64,000 nt of DNA, taken from Aestuariibius sp. HNIBRBA575 (GTDB taxonomy: Bacteria > Pseudomonadota > Alphaproteobacteria > Rhodobacterales > Rhodobacteraceae). Positions 37,376-45,387 of this stretch are shown piece by piece. Under the pieces are notes generated by a model. It saw nothing but the letters and a program-made list of their open reading frames with translations. It did no database searches and was not told where the DNA came from. The stretch spans positions 211,001 to 275,000 of the forward strand of contig NZ_CP162414.1 of the NCBI RefSeq assembly GCF_040932005.1. The letters run 5' to 3'. Both the position numbers and the translations under genes were made by a program. The stretch's first letter is position 1; each line of letters starts with the position of its first letter.

Positions 37376-38396
37376 CCAATGTGATGTCGGCGCAGATAGC
37401 GGCACGAATATCGGAATCATCCCCGCCATTTTCGAATGTCGTCGTGACAAATTCGCCAATTCGAGTTTGGTATTCGTTCAGATGCAGCACCCCATCGCCC
37501 CGCGCATTGACGATGTCAGCGACGTCTTCACGTGATAATTTCGATGACGGGCCGATTATTTCAAACAAAAAATCTGTGATCGCAGCATGTGTGATTTCAT
37601 CCACCGGGATCGTACGCAACATACTGACATTGCTTGCTAATGTTGCGACACGTTGCGCACCTTGGGATCGGCGCAATTCATCCTGTTCCGCCTCTGACAA
37701 TGCATCATAGTCGGGTCGTGGTTGCTGTTGCTCTGCGTCGTATAGGTCTTGGATATAAACCGCATAATCCAGCGCGCTTAGGAACTTTGATTGCCCCCCA
37801 GAGGCGACAACATGTTCCCAATAAGATTGGACATGGCAATTATTCATCAATGACGCGGAGGTTTCAAAAATGAGGGGAATGGACCGGACGCGAAACAGAT
37901 CAGTTTGGGTTAAGGGATAGGCGATGATCGATTCAAGCCCACCAGAAAATTCCAAGGTCCCATCAGCATGCACACTAAGTTGCGTGTTGTTCAGTGCAAA
38001 CAAAATGGGGCCGATTACGAAAATCTGTTCGTCAAACGGACCACCACGAACACGCCAATCCGACGGGTAATCGTCAGCGGTGTTGGTCTGGCCATCGATA
38101 TGAAATGTTTTGCCTTCGATCCGGGTATCCAGCGTTAGCCCGTCCCAATAGATCCGGCACCAATTCGTTTGCTCACACAGGTCATAGTCAGGTGAGAAAT
38201 ATGGGACAATTGCAACTTTTGTACTGTCGGCGGATATGGTTAGGTGAACCAGTCGCGGTACAACAATGTCAGGGTTATGGACCCGCGTCCTGATCAGGTA
38301 TTCCCCCTGAATGCCCTGCGCCTGCGAAACATTAGGGGTTCCAAGCAAACACAGAGTGGAAAACAGGGCTGTAATTTGGGCAATAATCCGGAACAT
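37359..38396 (-). CDS. Secreted protein of unknown function with degenerate EF-hand-like loop
   Basis: 345 residues. The N-terminus (MFRIIAQITALFSTLCLLGTPNVSQA) is a Sec signal peptide cleaved near 26. A beta-rich half follows, with cysteines in LCEQTNWCRIYW, then a helical C-terminal half beginning around residue 195. Residues 297-308 (NARGDGVLHLNE) fit an EF-hand loop in length, with Asp at 5, Gly at 6, a hydrophobic at 8 and Glu at 12. However, the first and third positions are Asn and Arg rather than Asp, so calcium binding is doubtful. No family recognised. Single gene with short flanks. Confidence 0.6.
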   Translation of the reverse strand: MFRIIAQITALFSTLCLLGTPNVSQAQGIQGEYLIRTRVHNPDIVVPRLVHLTISADSTKVAIVPYFSPDYDLCEQTNWCRIYWDGLTLDTRIEGKTFHIDGQTNTADDYPSDWRVRGGPFDEQIFVIGPILFALNNTQLSVHADGTLEFSGGLESIIAYPLTQTDLFRVRSIPLIFETSASLMNNCHVQSYWEHVVASGGQSKFLSALDYAVYIQDLYDAEQQQPRPDYDALSEAEQDELRRSQGAQRVATLASNVSMLRTIPVDEITHAAITDFLFEIIGPSSKLSREDVADIVNARGDGVLHLNEYQTRIGEFVTTTFENGGDDSDIRAAICADITLGLGTE

Positions 38397-38472
38397 GACG
38401 ATAAATTCTAACCTCTATAGCAATTGCAAAAACCTAACACTAATGTCGGCCTGAGTATACGGAGCGCCAAAA

Positions 38473-39261
38473 ATGTCATTCACTCTTGCCACCTGGAATA
38501 TCAACTCTGTCCGTTTGCGTGAACCGCTGGTTGCGCAATTGATGCGCGAGGAAACGCCAGACGTTTTGTGCCTGCAAGAATGCAAAAGCCCGGTTGATAA
38601 AATCCCGCGCGAAACCTTTGCTGAGCTTGGCTATACCCACATGGTGGCACGGGGGCAAAAGGGCTATAATGGCGTTGCGATCCTGTCGAAATTGCCGATC
38701 AAAGAGGTAGATGCCTTTGATTTTGCCGATTTAGGTCATGCGCGTCACATTGCAGGGCAGCTGGAAAACGGGGTCACGATCCACAATTTCTATGTGCCCG
38801 CAGGCGGTGACAAAGCAGACCGTGAGGTCAACGAAAAATTCGGCCAGAAACTGGATTATCTGACGGATATGCGCGACCATTTTGCCAATAATGCACCGCA
38901 AAAATCCATTCTGGTCGGGGATTTGAACATTGCCCCACGCGAAGACGATGTTTGGTCCCATAAACAATTGCTCAAAGTTGTCAGCCACACCCCAATTGAG
39001 GTGGACCATCTAAATGACGTGATGGAGGCCGGAAAATGGGTCGATATCACCCGTCAGGATATCCCCGAAGGCCCGCTTTATAGCTGGTGGTCCTATCGGT
39101 CACCAAACTGGGACGATTCCGACAAAGGCCGCCGGTTGGATCATGTCTGGGCGACGCCCGATATTTCCAATGCTGGGCATAACAGCCGTGTGCTACGCCA
39201 TGTGCGTGGCTACGAAAAGCCCAGCGATCACGCGCCGGTTTTTGCTGAATTTGACGTCTGA
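38473..39261 (+). CDS. xthA: Exodeoxyribonuclease III
   Basis: AP endonuclease and 3'-5' exonuclease in base-excision repair. 262 residues. Family motifs are TWNINSVRLR, VLCLQECKSP (metal-binding Glu), YTHMVARGQKGYNGVAILSK, the catalytic ILVGDLNIAPREDDVW and RRLDHVWATPD, and the C-terminal SDHAPVFAEF with the catalytic Asp-His. SD GGAGCGCC lies before the ATG. It begins a plus-strand run that continues, across 83 bp, with the CnoX-like, Lon-domain and Trm112 genes. Confidence 0.96.
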   Translation: MSFTLATWNINSVRLREPLVAQLMREETPDVLCLQECKSPVDKIPRETFAELGYTHMVARGQKGYNGVAILSKLPIKEVDAFDFADLGHARHIAGQLENGVTIHNFYVPAGGDKADREVNEKFGQKLDYLTDMRDHFANNAPQKSILVGDLNIAPREDDVWSHKQLLKVVSHTPIEVDHLNDVMEAGKWVDITRQDIPEGPLYSWWSYRSPNWDDSDKGRRLDHVWATPDISNAGHNSRVLRHVRGYEKPSDHAPVFAEFDV

Positions 39262-39344
39262 TCCAATGATCTGACGCGACTTGGCCCTTTTCCAACCGGG
39301 TCAGACCGCCCATATAGGGCAAAACGGAATGAATGGGGGCTGAT

Positions 39345-40271
39345 ATGCTCGAATTGAATGCAAATGCTGCGCCTGCTGCGGACCTGATCAAAGACGGCAC
39401 ACAAGACACCTTTATGGCGGATGTTGTAGAAGCGTCCAAAACAGTCCCGGTGATTGTGGATTTCTGGGCGCCATGGTGTGGCCCGTGTAAAACGCTTGGC
39501 CCTGCTCTTGAGGCGGCGGTGACCAAAGCCAAGGGCGCGGTCAAAATGGTCAAGATCGACGTCGATCAAAACCAGCAATTGGTGCAAATGCTGGCGCAAC
39601 AGGGCCTGCCCATGCAGTCTATTCCGACGGTTGTTGCGTTCTTTGAAGGCCAAATCGCGGACATGTTTCAGGGCGCATTGCCGCAATCCCAGTTGGATGA
39701 ATTTGTCGGTAAACTGGCGGTTCTAGGCGGGGGCGAGGCAGATGGCGGTCTGGCCGACGCATTAGAAGCCGCCGAAACCATGCTGGCCGAAGGCGAAGCA
39801 GAAGACGCGGTCGAAACCTTTGCGGCTGTGTTAGAAGAAGACCCAAACAGCGCACTGGCCTATTCCGGTTTGGCACGATCCTATCTGGCACTGGACCAAG
39901 TGGACCAAGCCGAAGCCGTGCTGAATGGTGTTCCTGCTGACATCAGCGAAGCCCCTGAAATTGAAGCGGTATATGCGCAAATTGCATTGGCAAAACAGGC
40001 GGCAGATGCCGGGCCGGTTGCCGAATTGCGCGCCGCAGTTGAGGCCAATCCAACGGATCTTCAGGCGCTGTTTGACCTGTCTTCTGCGCTGCACGCATCC
40101 GGGGATGCACAAGGTGCCGTTGACGCGCTGCTGGACAGTTTTCGCGTTGATCGCGACTGGAATGATGGCGCGGCCAAGACGCAATTGTTCACGATTTTCG
40201 ATGCATTGCCCGCCAATGATCCGATCGTTTTGAACGGTCGTCGTAAATTGTCGTCGTTGATCTTTGTCTAA
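39345..40271 (+). CDS. cnoX: Thioredoxin/TPR chaperedoxin (CnoX/YbbN family)
   Basis: 308 residues. The thioredoxin domain has VDFWAPWCGPCKTLGP with Cys45 and Cys48, and cis-Pro SIPTVVAFFEGQ. A TPR-like helical C-terminal half follows (residues ~140-308, with repeats around AEAEDAVETFAAVLEEDPNSALAYSGLARSYL). In the family this is a chaperedoxin that holds unfolding proteins and protects them from oxidation. E. coli YbbN lacks the CxxC pair; the intact pair here is the form seen in alphaproteobacteria. ATG at 39345 with GGGGGC before it; ATG at 39333 is also in frame. Confidence 0.9.
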   Translation: MLELNANAAPAADLIKDGTQDTFMADVVEASKTVPVIVDFWAPWCGPCKTLGPALEAAVTKAKGAVKMVKIDVDQNQQLVQMLAQQGLPMQSIPTVVAFFEGQIADMFQGALPQSQLDEFVGKLAVLGGGEADGGLADALEAAETMLAEGEAEDAVETFAAVLEEDPNSALAYSGLARSYLALDQVDQAEAVLNGVPADISEAPEIEAVYAQIALAKQAADAGPVAELRAAVEANPTDLQALFDLSSALHASGDAQGAVDALLDSFRVDRDWNDGAAKTQLFTIFDALPANDPIVLNGRRKLSSLIFV

Positions 40272-40297
40272 CCCAAAGTTTGCGCTATATTCGGTCT

Positions 40298-40930
40298 ATG
40301 ATGCACGCAGCTGATCTGCCGGATGTTCTGCCGATCTTTCCGTTGCCCGGGGCGCTTTTGCTACCGCGGGCGCGGCTTCCCTTGCACGTGTTTGAACCTC
40401 GATATCTGGCGATGCTGGACGATACGTTTAAGACGCAAAATCGGATGATTGGGCTGATTCAACCCCAAGACGCGCATGGGGCCTTGCGATCGACGGGCTG
40501 TGCGGGGCGTGTCACGTCATTCTCGGAAACCGAGGATGGGCGTTATATGATCACGCTGACCGGGATTAGCCGTTATCAAATTGATGAAGAAATAGAAGGC
40601 TTTACGCCGTATCGACGTGCCAAAGTGATCTGGCGTGACTTCCCGCAGGATTTGGGCGAACCAGAACGTGACCCAGGGTTTGATTTTGAAACATTCATGA
40701 CGTTGTTAAAACGGTTTTTAGCGGTCAAAAACATATCGGCTGATTGGGAAAACCTAAAGGATGCCGATCCCGAAATGGTGATCAATTCACTATCCATGTT
40801 GTTGCCATTATCAAACGAAGACAAACAGGCGTTGTTGGAAACAAAGACGTTGCAAAAAAGGCGTGAAACCCTTGTGACGTTGATAGAATTCGCGTTAATG
40901 AATGGGCGCAACGAAGAGGTGATGCAGTGA
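40298..40930 (+). CDS. Lon N-terminal (substrate-binding) domain protein
   Basis: 210 residues, standalone PUA-like Lon substrate-binding domain with no ATPase or protease part. Motifs are [66 protein letters not shown] and the helical C-terminal segment ([41 protein letters not shown]). The start is uncertain: TTG at 40280 and paired ATGs at 40298/40301 are in frame, with no clear SD. It overlaps the Trm112 gene by 4 bp and follows the CnoX-like gene closely. Possibly a substrate adaptor; role unknown. Confidence 0.88.
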   Translation: MMHAADLPDVLPIFPLPGALLLPRARLPLHVFEPRYLAMLDDTFKTQNRMIGLIQPQDAHGALRSTGCAGRVTSFSETEDGRYMITLTGISRYQIDEEIEGFTPYRRAKVIWRDFPQDLGEPERDPGFDFETFMTLLKRFLAVKNISADWENLKDADPEMVINSLSMLLPLSNEDKQALLETKTLQKRRETLVTLIEFALMNGRNEEVMQ

Positions 40931-41109
40931 CCGATGTGACCGAATTTGATCCCAAAATGTTGGAAGCCCTGATTTGCCCCCAAACGCATGCGCCCCTGAC
41001 CTATGATGCGCAAAATCAGGAATTGGTTAGCAAGGCGGCGCATTTGGCCTTTCCGATCCGCGGTGGCATCCCAATTATGTTGGTCGATGAGGCCCGAAAA
41101 CTGGACTAA
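40927..41109 (+). CDS. Trm112-family small protein
   Basis: 60 residues. The family sequence [49 protein letters not shown] carries one ICP motif of the zinc-binding fold. A GTG start at 40927 overlaps the preceding stop by 4 bp (GTGA). Trm112 proteins activate methyltransferases in eukaryotes and archaea; bacterial members are mostly uncharacterised. The Lon-domain/Trm112 pairing downstream of the CnoX-like gene is typical for this group as I recall it. Confidence 0.87.
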   Translation: MTDVTEFDPKMLEALICPQTHAPLTYDAQNQELVSKAAHLAFPIRGGIPIMLVDEARKLD

Positions 41110-41174
41110 CGGCCCAGAAAATGTGGTGCCTTTAATTTTTTGTTCACCATGTGTTCCTATCATGTTCCAATGAT

Positions 41175-41180
41175 AAGGAG
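41175..41180 (+). promoter_or_regulatory. Shine-Dalgarno site deciding the start at 41188
   Basis: AAGGAG, 7 bases before ATG. Supports this short gene being real despite its overlap with the convergent gene, and places the start 48 bp inside the longest open frame. Confidence 0.7.
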
Positions 41181-41187
41181 ATTTCGG

Positions 41188-41553
41188 ATGGACCTATCAC
41201 CTGCGGATGAATTGGCTCAGATTCGGGCTGAAATGCAGAAACTGCAATTGCGTAAAACCGAACTTGAATGTGGATTCAAACGCGGTGAGCTTGAGGTTCT
41301 GGGGCGATATGTTCAAGCGGAAGTGCAGCTAGAAGAAAAGCAGGTTTTTGTCAAAGAATTGCTACCTGATGCCGTTCTAAATGACCCGCAACATTGGCGC
41401 ACTGATTTCACCGATGTTGTTGTCTTGCGTCCGATTGTAGGTGTTTCACCGCATAAGGCGCGGCAAATCACCTGTCAGACCGGCAGCTTCACGGATAAAA
41501 TTGCGGCGCAATCCCGGAACAGCGTTGACCGCGCTCAGGCCGAAATCTCTTAA
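41188..41553 (+). CDS. Small charged helical protein whose C-terminus overlaps the ubiH-like gene
   Basis: 121 residues. The start ATG at 41188 has AAGGAG at 41175-41180. The N-terminal ~45 residues are a charged helix (SPADELAQIRAEMQKLQLRKTELEC), followed by YVQAEVQLEEKQVFVKELLPDAVLNDPQHWRTDF. The reading frame ends at 41553, inside the convergent flavin hydroxylase gene, so its final ~36 residues are encoded antisense to that gene's conserved end. The helical first part looks like a real gene, and the SD supports translation. Whether the tail is native or a read-through extension left by loss of an earlier stop is unknown. Family not recognised with confidence. Confidence 0.6.
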   Translation: MDLSPADELAQIRAEMQKLQLRKTELECGFKRGELEVLGRYVQAEVQLEEKQVFVKELLPDAVLNDPQHWRTDFTDVVVLRPIVGVSPHKARQITCQTGSFTDKIAAQSRNSVDRAQAEIS

Positions 41554-42660
41554 TCCGCGCAGCACGGGATTATCGTTGGAAAACAGTTTATTAAAGGTAT
41601 CTGTCGCCAGGGCCAGTGATGCAGTATCGAACCGACGCCATTGTTGGTAGCGACGCAAAACCTGTTTGTTTCCAATGTCTTCGCCACGGGCACGTGCGGC
41701 GCTTAGCACCTCTGCCAAGGCACCGACATCCCGCAATCCGGCGTTTAGCCCCTGACCCGCAATTGGATGCATGCCATGGGCCGCATCGCCAACCAACGCA
41801 ATCCTGTCATCGATAAAACGATCAGCAAGTGTCAGATTCAGAGGATAAGAAAACCGGGTGCTTGCCAGCTGAATATCCCCGAGAAATGACCCAAATGCGG
41901 GGCGCAATGCTTCAAGAAATGTGCCTTCATTCATTGCCATTAACTCTGCCGCGCGGGCGTGGGTTTCGCTCCAAACAATGGAGGAGACGTTACCTGGCAG
42001 CGGCAAAATCGCCAATGGACCGGCGGGCATAAAGAATTGATGCGCTATCCCTTGGTGAGGATGTTCATGTGCAATTGCGCAGGTGACGGCGGTTTGGCCA
42101 TAATCCCACCCTTTGCGCCCAATGCCACTGCGGGTCGCGGTTCCGCTGTTTCGCCCATCGCATCCGATGGCCAATTGCGCCGTAACATTTGCACCCGAAG
42201 CGAGCGAAATTGTGACAGTATTATGCGTAACTGATTGCGAAATAACAGTTTCACTGGACAGCTGCGTGATATTTGGCTCCGCTTGCATCGCCTTTAGGAA
42301 TGCGCGTCGCAAATATCGATCTTCGACCATATAGCCCATTGGCCCTTCTTCGATCTCAGCGTGATCAAAGTGAAGCATCCAAGGGCTTGCCCCTTCTCCG
42401 GCGCGGCCATCCGTCACTTTGATTTCGTACATCGGCTGAGATTGATCGGCCAAATCCGTCCACACACCCACATTTCGAAGCAAGCGTTGCGAGGCAAGCG
42501 CCAATGCATAGGCGCGCCCGTCAAACCCCGGATCAGAACGCTGATCCACAGGCAAAGCGTCGATGACCGTGACTGAAAACCCGGTTTTAGCCAGCGCAAG
42601 CGCGAGTGCTGGACCGTTCAGGCCGCCCCCAATAATGGCGATATCGCATTTGTTTTCCAT
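41446..42660 (-). CDS. FAD-dependent hydroxylase, UbiH/UbiF/COQ6 family
   Basis: Flavin monooxygenase of ubiquinone synthesis, membrane associated. 404 residues. The Rossmann motif is IIGGGLNGPALALALAKTG (9-27). The substrate/FAD GD motif is ALVGDAAHGMHPIAGQGLNAGLRD (GD at 291-292). The C-terminal GLRDFGLSAVNAVPGLRRNFIREAAGLTGDLPRLMR is the usual UbiH-family ending, so its 3' end is genuine. The start at 42660 begins MENKCDIAII; upstream in-frame sequence is not coding-like. The exact ring position cannot be assigned. It is divergent from the amidase gene. Its last 108 bp lie over the end of the small gene at 41188-41553. Confidence 0.9.
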   Translation of the reverse strand: MENKCDIAIIGGGLNGPALALALAKTGFSVTVIDALPVDQRSDPGFDGRAYALALASQRLLRNVGVWTDLADQSQPMYEIKVTDGRAGEGASPWMLHFDHAEIEEGPMGYMVEDRYLRRAFLKAMQAEPNITQLSSETVISQSVTHNTVTISLASGANVTAQLAIGCDGRNSGTATRSGIGRKGWDYGQTAVTCAIAHEHPHQGIAHQFFMPAGPLAILPLPGNVSSIVWSETHARAAELMAMNEGTFLEALRPAFGSFLGDIQLASTRFSYPLNLTLADRFIDDRIALVGDAAHGMHPIAGQGLNAGLRDVGALAEVLSAARARGEDIGNKQVLRRYQQWRRFDTASLALATDTFNKLFSNDNPVLRGLRDFGLSAVNAVPGLRRNFIREAAGLTGDLPRLMR

Positions 42661-42751
42661 GACGCAAATATGGGGGGATTGATGGGATTGTCCATGGGGC
42701 TTGGTGCCGCTACCCTGACAAAAAGGGCCTGACAAAAAGGAAGGGCAAACC

Positions 42752-44080
42752 ATGCAGGACTGGCTTTGGGCAGGGGCGGCGGAATTGGGCCGCGGCATTG
42801 CGCGTGGCGACATCGATCCGGTGGATTTGGCCGCGGTCTATCTGGATGCAATCCACGCCCATCCGGCAGGTCCGCAAATCTATGCGCGCACGACCCCAGA
42901 TCGCGCAATGTTTGAGGCCAAGGCCGCCTCTGAGCGAGCGAAAAAGGGGCAACGATTGTCCGAACTGGATGGCGTTCCCGTATGCTGGAAAGATTTGTTC
43001 GATACCAGCGGCACAGCGACAGAGGCAGGCACGGCTCTTTTGAAGGGGCGCGTGCCATCCAAGGATGCGCATGTTTTACAAACCGCGACATCTATGGGGT
43101 TGGTTTGTTTGGGAAAAACCCACATGTCGGAAATCGCCTTTTCCGGTCTGGGGTTGAACCCAATCACGGCGACCTCTCCCAACGTGAATGATTCCGATGC
43201 CGTTCCCGGTGGGTCCTCGTCCGGGGCGGCTGCGTCTGTGGCCTTTGGGTTGGCGCCTTTGGCGATTGGGTCCGATACGGGTGGTTCTGTGCGCATTCCG
43301 GCCGCTTGGAACGATTTGGTCGGGTTGAAAACCACCCATGGCCGATTGTCATTAAAGGGTGTTGTGCCGTTGTGCAAAACCTTTGATACGGTCGGGCCGC
43401 TATGTCGAAACGTCGAAGACGCGGCGGCGTCATTGGCCGCGTTAGAAGGGATACGCGCGATTGATTTGGGGGGTGTTGACCTAGAAGGCATGCGGTTTTT
43501 GATCCCGGAAACGTTGGTTTTGGACGAGGTCCAAGAGGGGCCACAAAAGGGGTTCGATTGGGCGGTTCAAAAGCTTGAAGCGGCAGGTGCCATAATCGAG
43601 CGACGCGCAGTGCCAGTGATCGAGGATGCGCTGGCAATTGGCGGGCCGTTATTTACCGCAGACGCCTATTCAGCATGGCGCGATTTGGTCGAGTCCCATC
43701 CCGAAAAAATGTATCCCCCGATTTTGGAACGTGTGTGGGCCGGCAAAGAGGTCGCGGCGCATGATTATTTGACCACTTGGCGGTATTTGCACGACTTGCG
43801 GGCGCAATATTTGTCTGCAACGCGCGGCTATGATGCGGTGATTTTTCCGACCGCGCCCATTCTGCCGCCGAATGTCAAACGCCTGATGGAAGATGCGGAA
43901 TATTACGTGCATTCCAATTTGATGGCGCTGCGCAATACCCGCGTCGGAAACTTGTTTGGATTATGCGGACTGAGCCTGCCAACCAACGTCCCATCAAGCG
44001 GGATTTTGTTCAATTCAGCCCCCGGAACCGAAGAGCGTTTGCTGAGGATCGGTGCCGCGGCAGAGCGTGCTTTGGCCTAA
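42752..44080 (+). CDS. Amidase signature family hydrolase
   Basis: 442 residues, serine-cisSer-lysine hydrolase. The triad fits Lys80 (GVPVCWKDLFD), cis-Ser155 (PGGSSSGAAAS) and nucleophile Ser179 (GSDTGGSVRIPAA). The rest resembles amidases of small substrates rather than GatA, which is longer and has an extended C-terminal region. Substrate unknown. The start ATG follows AAGGAAGGGCAAACC. It is followed, 119 bp later, by the aminotransferase and the ftsK/lolA genes. Confidence 0.9.
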   Translation: MQDWLWAGAAELGRGIARGDIDPVDLAAVYLDAIHAHPAGPQIYARTTPDRAMFEAKAASERAKKGQRLSELDGVPVCWKDLFDTSGTATEAGTALLKGRVPSKDAHVLQTATSMGLVCLGKTHMSEIAFSGLGLNPITATSPNVNDSDAVPGGSSSGAAASVAFGLAPLAIGSDTGGSVRIPAAWNDLVGLKTTHGRLSLKGVVPLCKTFDTVGPLCRNVEDAAASLAALEGIRAIDLGGVDLEGMRFLIPETLVLDEVQEGPQKGFDWAVQKLEAAGAIIERRAVPVIEDALAIGGPLFTADAYSAWRDLVESHPEKMYPPILERVWAGKEVAAHDYLTTWRYLHDLRAQYLSATRGYDAVIFPTAPILPPNVKRLMEDAEYYVHSNLMALRNTRVGNLFGLCGLSLPTNVPSSGILFNSAPGTEERLLRIGAAAERALA

Positions 44081-44199
44081 ATGCCACAATCCTCGTGCGC
44101 AGCGTGCCAAAAAATTGCCGTTTTTCTGGACACTTGCCGTCTCACCGGGCTAATCTGGGTGCAAATGGGACGTCAATGATCCCGTGAATTGAGGCAGTT

Positions 44200-45378
44200 A
44201 TGATCTACCCCGAGCGGTTTTCGAACCTACCGGCCTATGCGTTTCCGCGCCTGCGGAATCTGCTGGACGCACATGCGCCCGGCGGAGAGGTCATTGCCAT
44301 GACCATCGGCGAGCCGCGTCATGCGTTCCCTGCTTTTGTTGGGGATGTGATCAACCAAACGCTGTCAGAATTCGGAAAATACCCAACAAATGAAGGCGCG
44401 CCTGACCTGTTGGCCGCGATCGCCGGTTGGGTTGCAGGGCGCTATGGGGTGACCCTAAAAGGGGACCAAATCCTCGCGTTGAACGGCACCCGCGAAGGGT
44501 TGTACAACGCGTCCATGGCGCTGTGTCCTGAGGTAAAGAACGGGCAACAGCCTGTCGTTTTGATGCCCAATCCGTTTTATCAGGTCTACGCCATCGGGGC
44601 GATTTCTGTGAACGCAGAGCCGGTTTTTGTGCCCGCAACCGCACAGACCGGGCATCTGCCGGATTATGCATCCTTGCCTGAGGACATCCTGAACCGCACG
44701 ACGATTGCCTATATCTGTTCCCCCGCCAATCCGCAGGGCGCGGTTGCGGGGCGGGACTACTGGACCAATTTGATCACGCTGGCTGAAAAACACGATTTCC
44801 GTATTTTCGCCGATGAATGTTATTCTGAAATTTACCGGGATTCCCCCCCCGCTGGTGCATTGGAAATTGCGCAGGAAATGGGTGCGGATCCAGAACGTGT
44901 TGTGGTGTTTCATTCCCTGTCAAAACGGTCGAATTTGCCCGGATTGCGGTCCGGATTTGCCGCAGGTGGCCCCCAAAGCATCGCGCGCATGCGTCAATTG
45001 CGGGCCTATGCGGGTGCGCCACTGCCGTTGCCATTGCAACACGTCGCCGCCAAGGCATGGGGCGACGAAACCCATGTGATCGAAAATCGCGCGCTTTATG
45101 CCGAAAAATTCGATCTGGCGGACAAAATTTTCGCCGATGTTCCCGGCTATGCCTCGCCTGAGGCTGGATTTTTCCTGTGGCTGCCCGTCAAAGACGGCGA
45201 AGCCGCAGCTCTAAAGCTTTGGCAGGAAACGGGCGTTCGTGTTCTGCCGGGCGCGTATCTTAGTCGTGACGTGAACGGGGAAAACCCCGGCGCCGGCTAT
45301 ATCCGGGTCGCACTTGTGGCCCCAAAAGAAGAAACACAGCGCGGACTGACCCTGATCCGTAACTGTTTGTATAATTGA
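44200..45378 (+). CDS. Class I/II aminotransferase, DapC-like
   Basis: 392 residues, fold-type I PLP enzyme. The N-terminal PERFSNLPAYAFPRLRNLLD and AMTIGEPRHAFPAFV, the ALNGTREGLYNASMALC loop, SPANPQGAV and DECYSEIYRD are typical. The Schiff-base lysine lies in VVFHSLSKRSNLPGLRSGFAAG. The layout is that of the N-succinyldiaminopimelate aminotransferase (DapC) group in this bacterial clade. Without a phylogeny, assignment to lysine/cell-wall synthesis is probable rather than certain. A gap of 9 bp separates it from ftsK, indicating co-transcription. Confidence 0.88.
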   Translation: MIYPERFSNLPAYAFPRLRNLLDAHAPGGEVIAMTIGEPRHAFPAFVGDVINQTLSEFGKYPTNEGAPDLLAAIAGWVAGRYGVTLKGDQILALNGTREGLYNASMALCPEVKNGQQPVVLMPNPFYQVYAIGAISVNAEPVFVPATAQTGHLPDYASLPEDILNRTTIAYICSPANPQGAVAGRDYWTNLITLAEKHDFRIFADECYSEIYRDSPPAGALEIAQEMGADPERVVVFHSLSKRSNLPGLRSGFAAGGPQSIARMRQLRAYAGAPLPLPLQHVAAKAWGDETHVIENRALYAEKFDLADKIFADVPGYASPEAGFFLWLPVKDGEAAALKLWQETGVRVLPGAYLSRDVNGENPGAGYIRVALVAPKEETQRGLTLIRNCLYN

Positions 45379-45387
45379 GGAAAGAAG

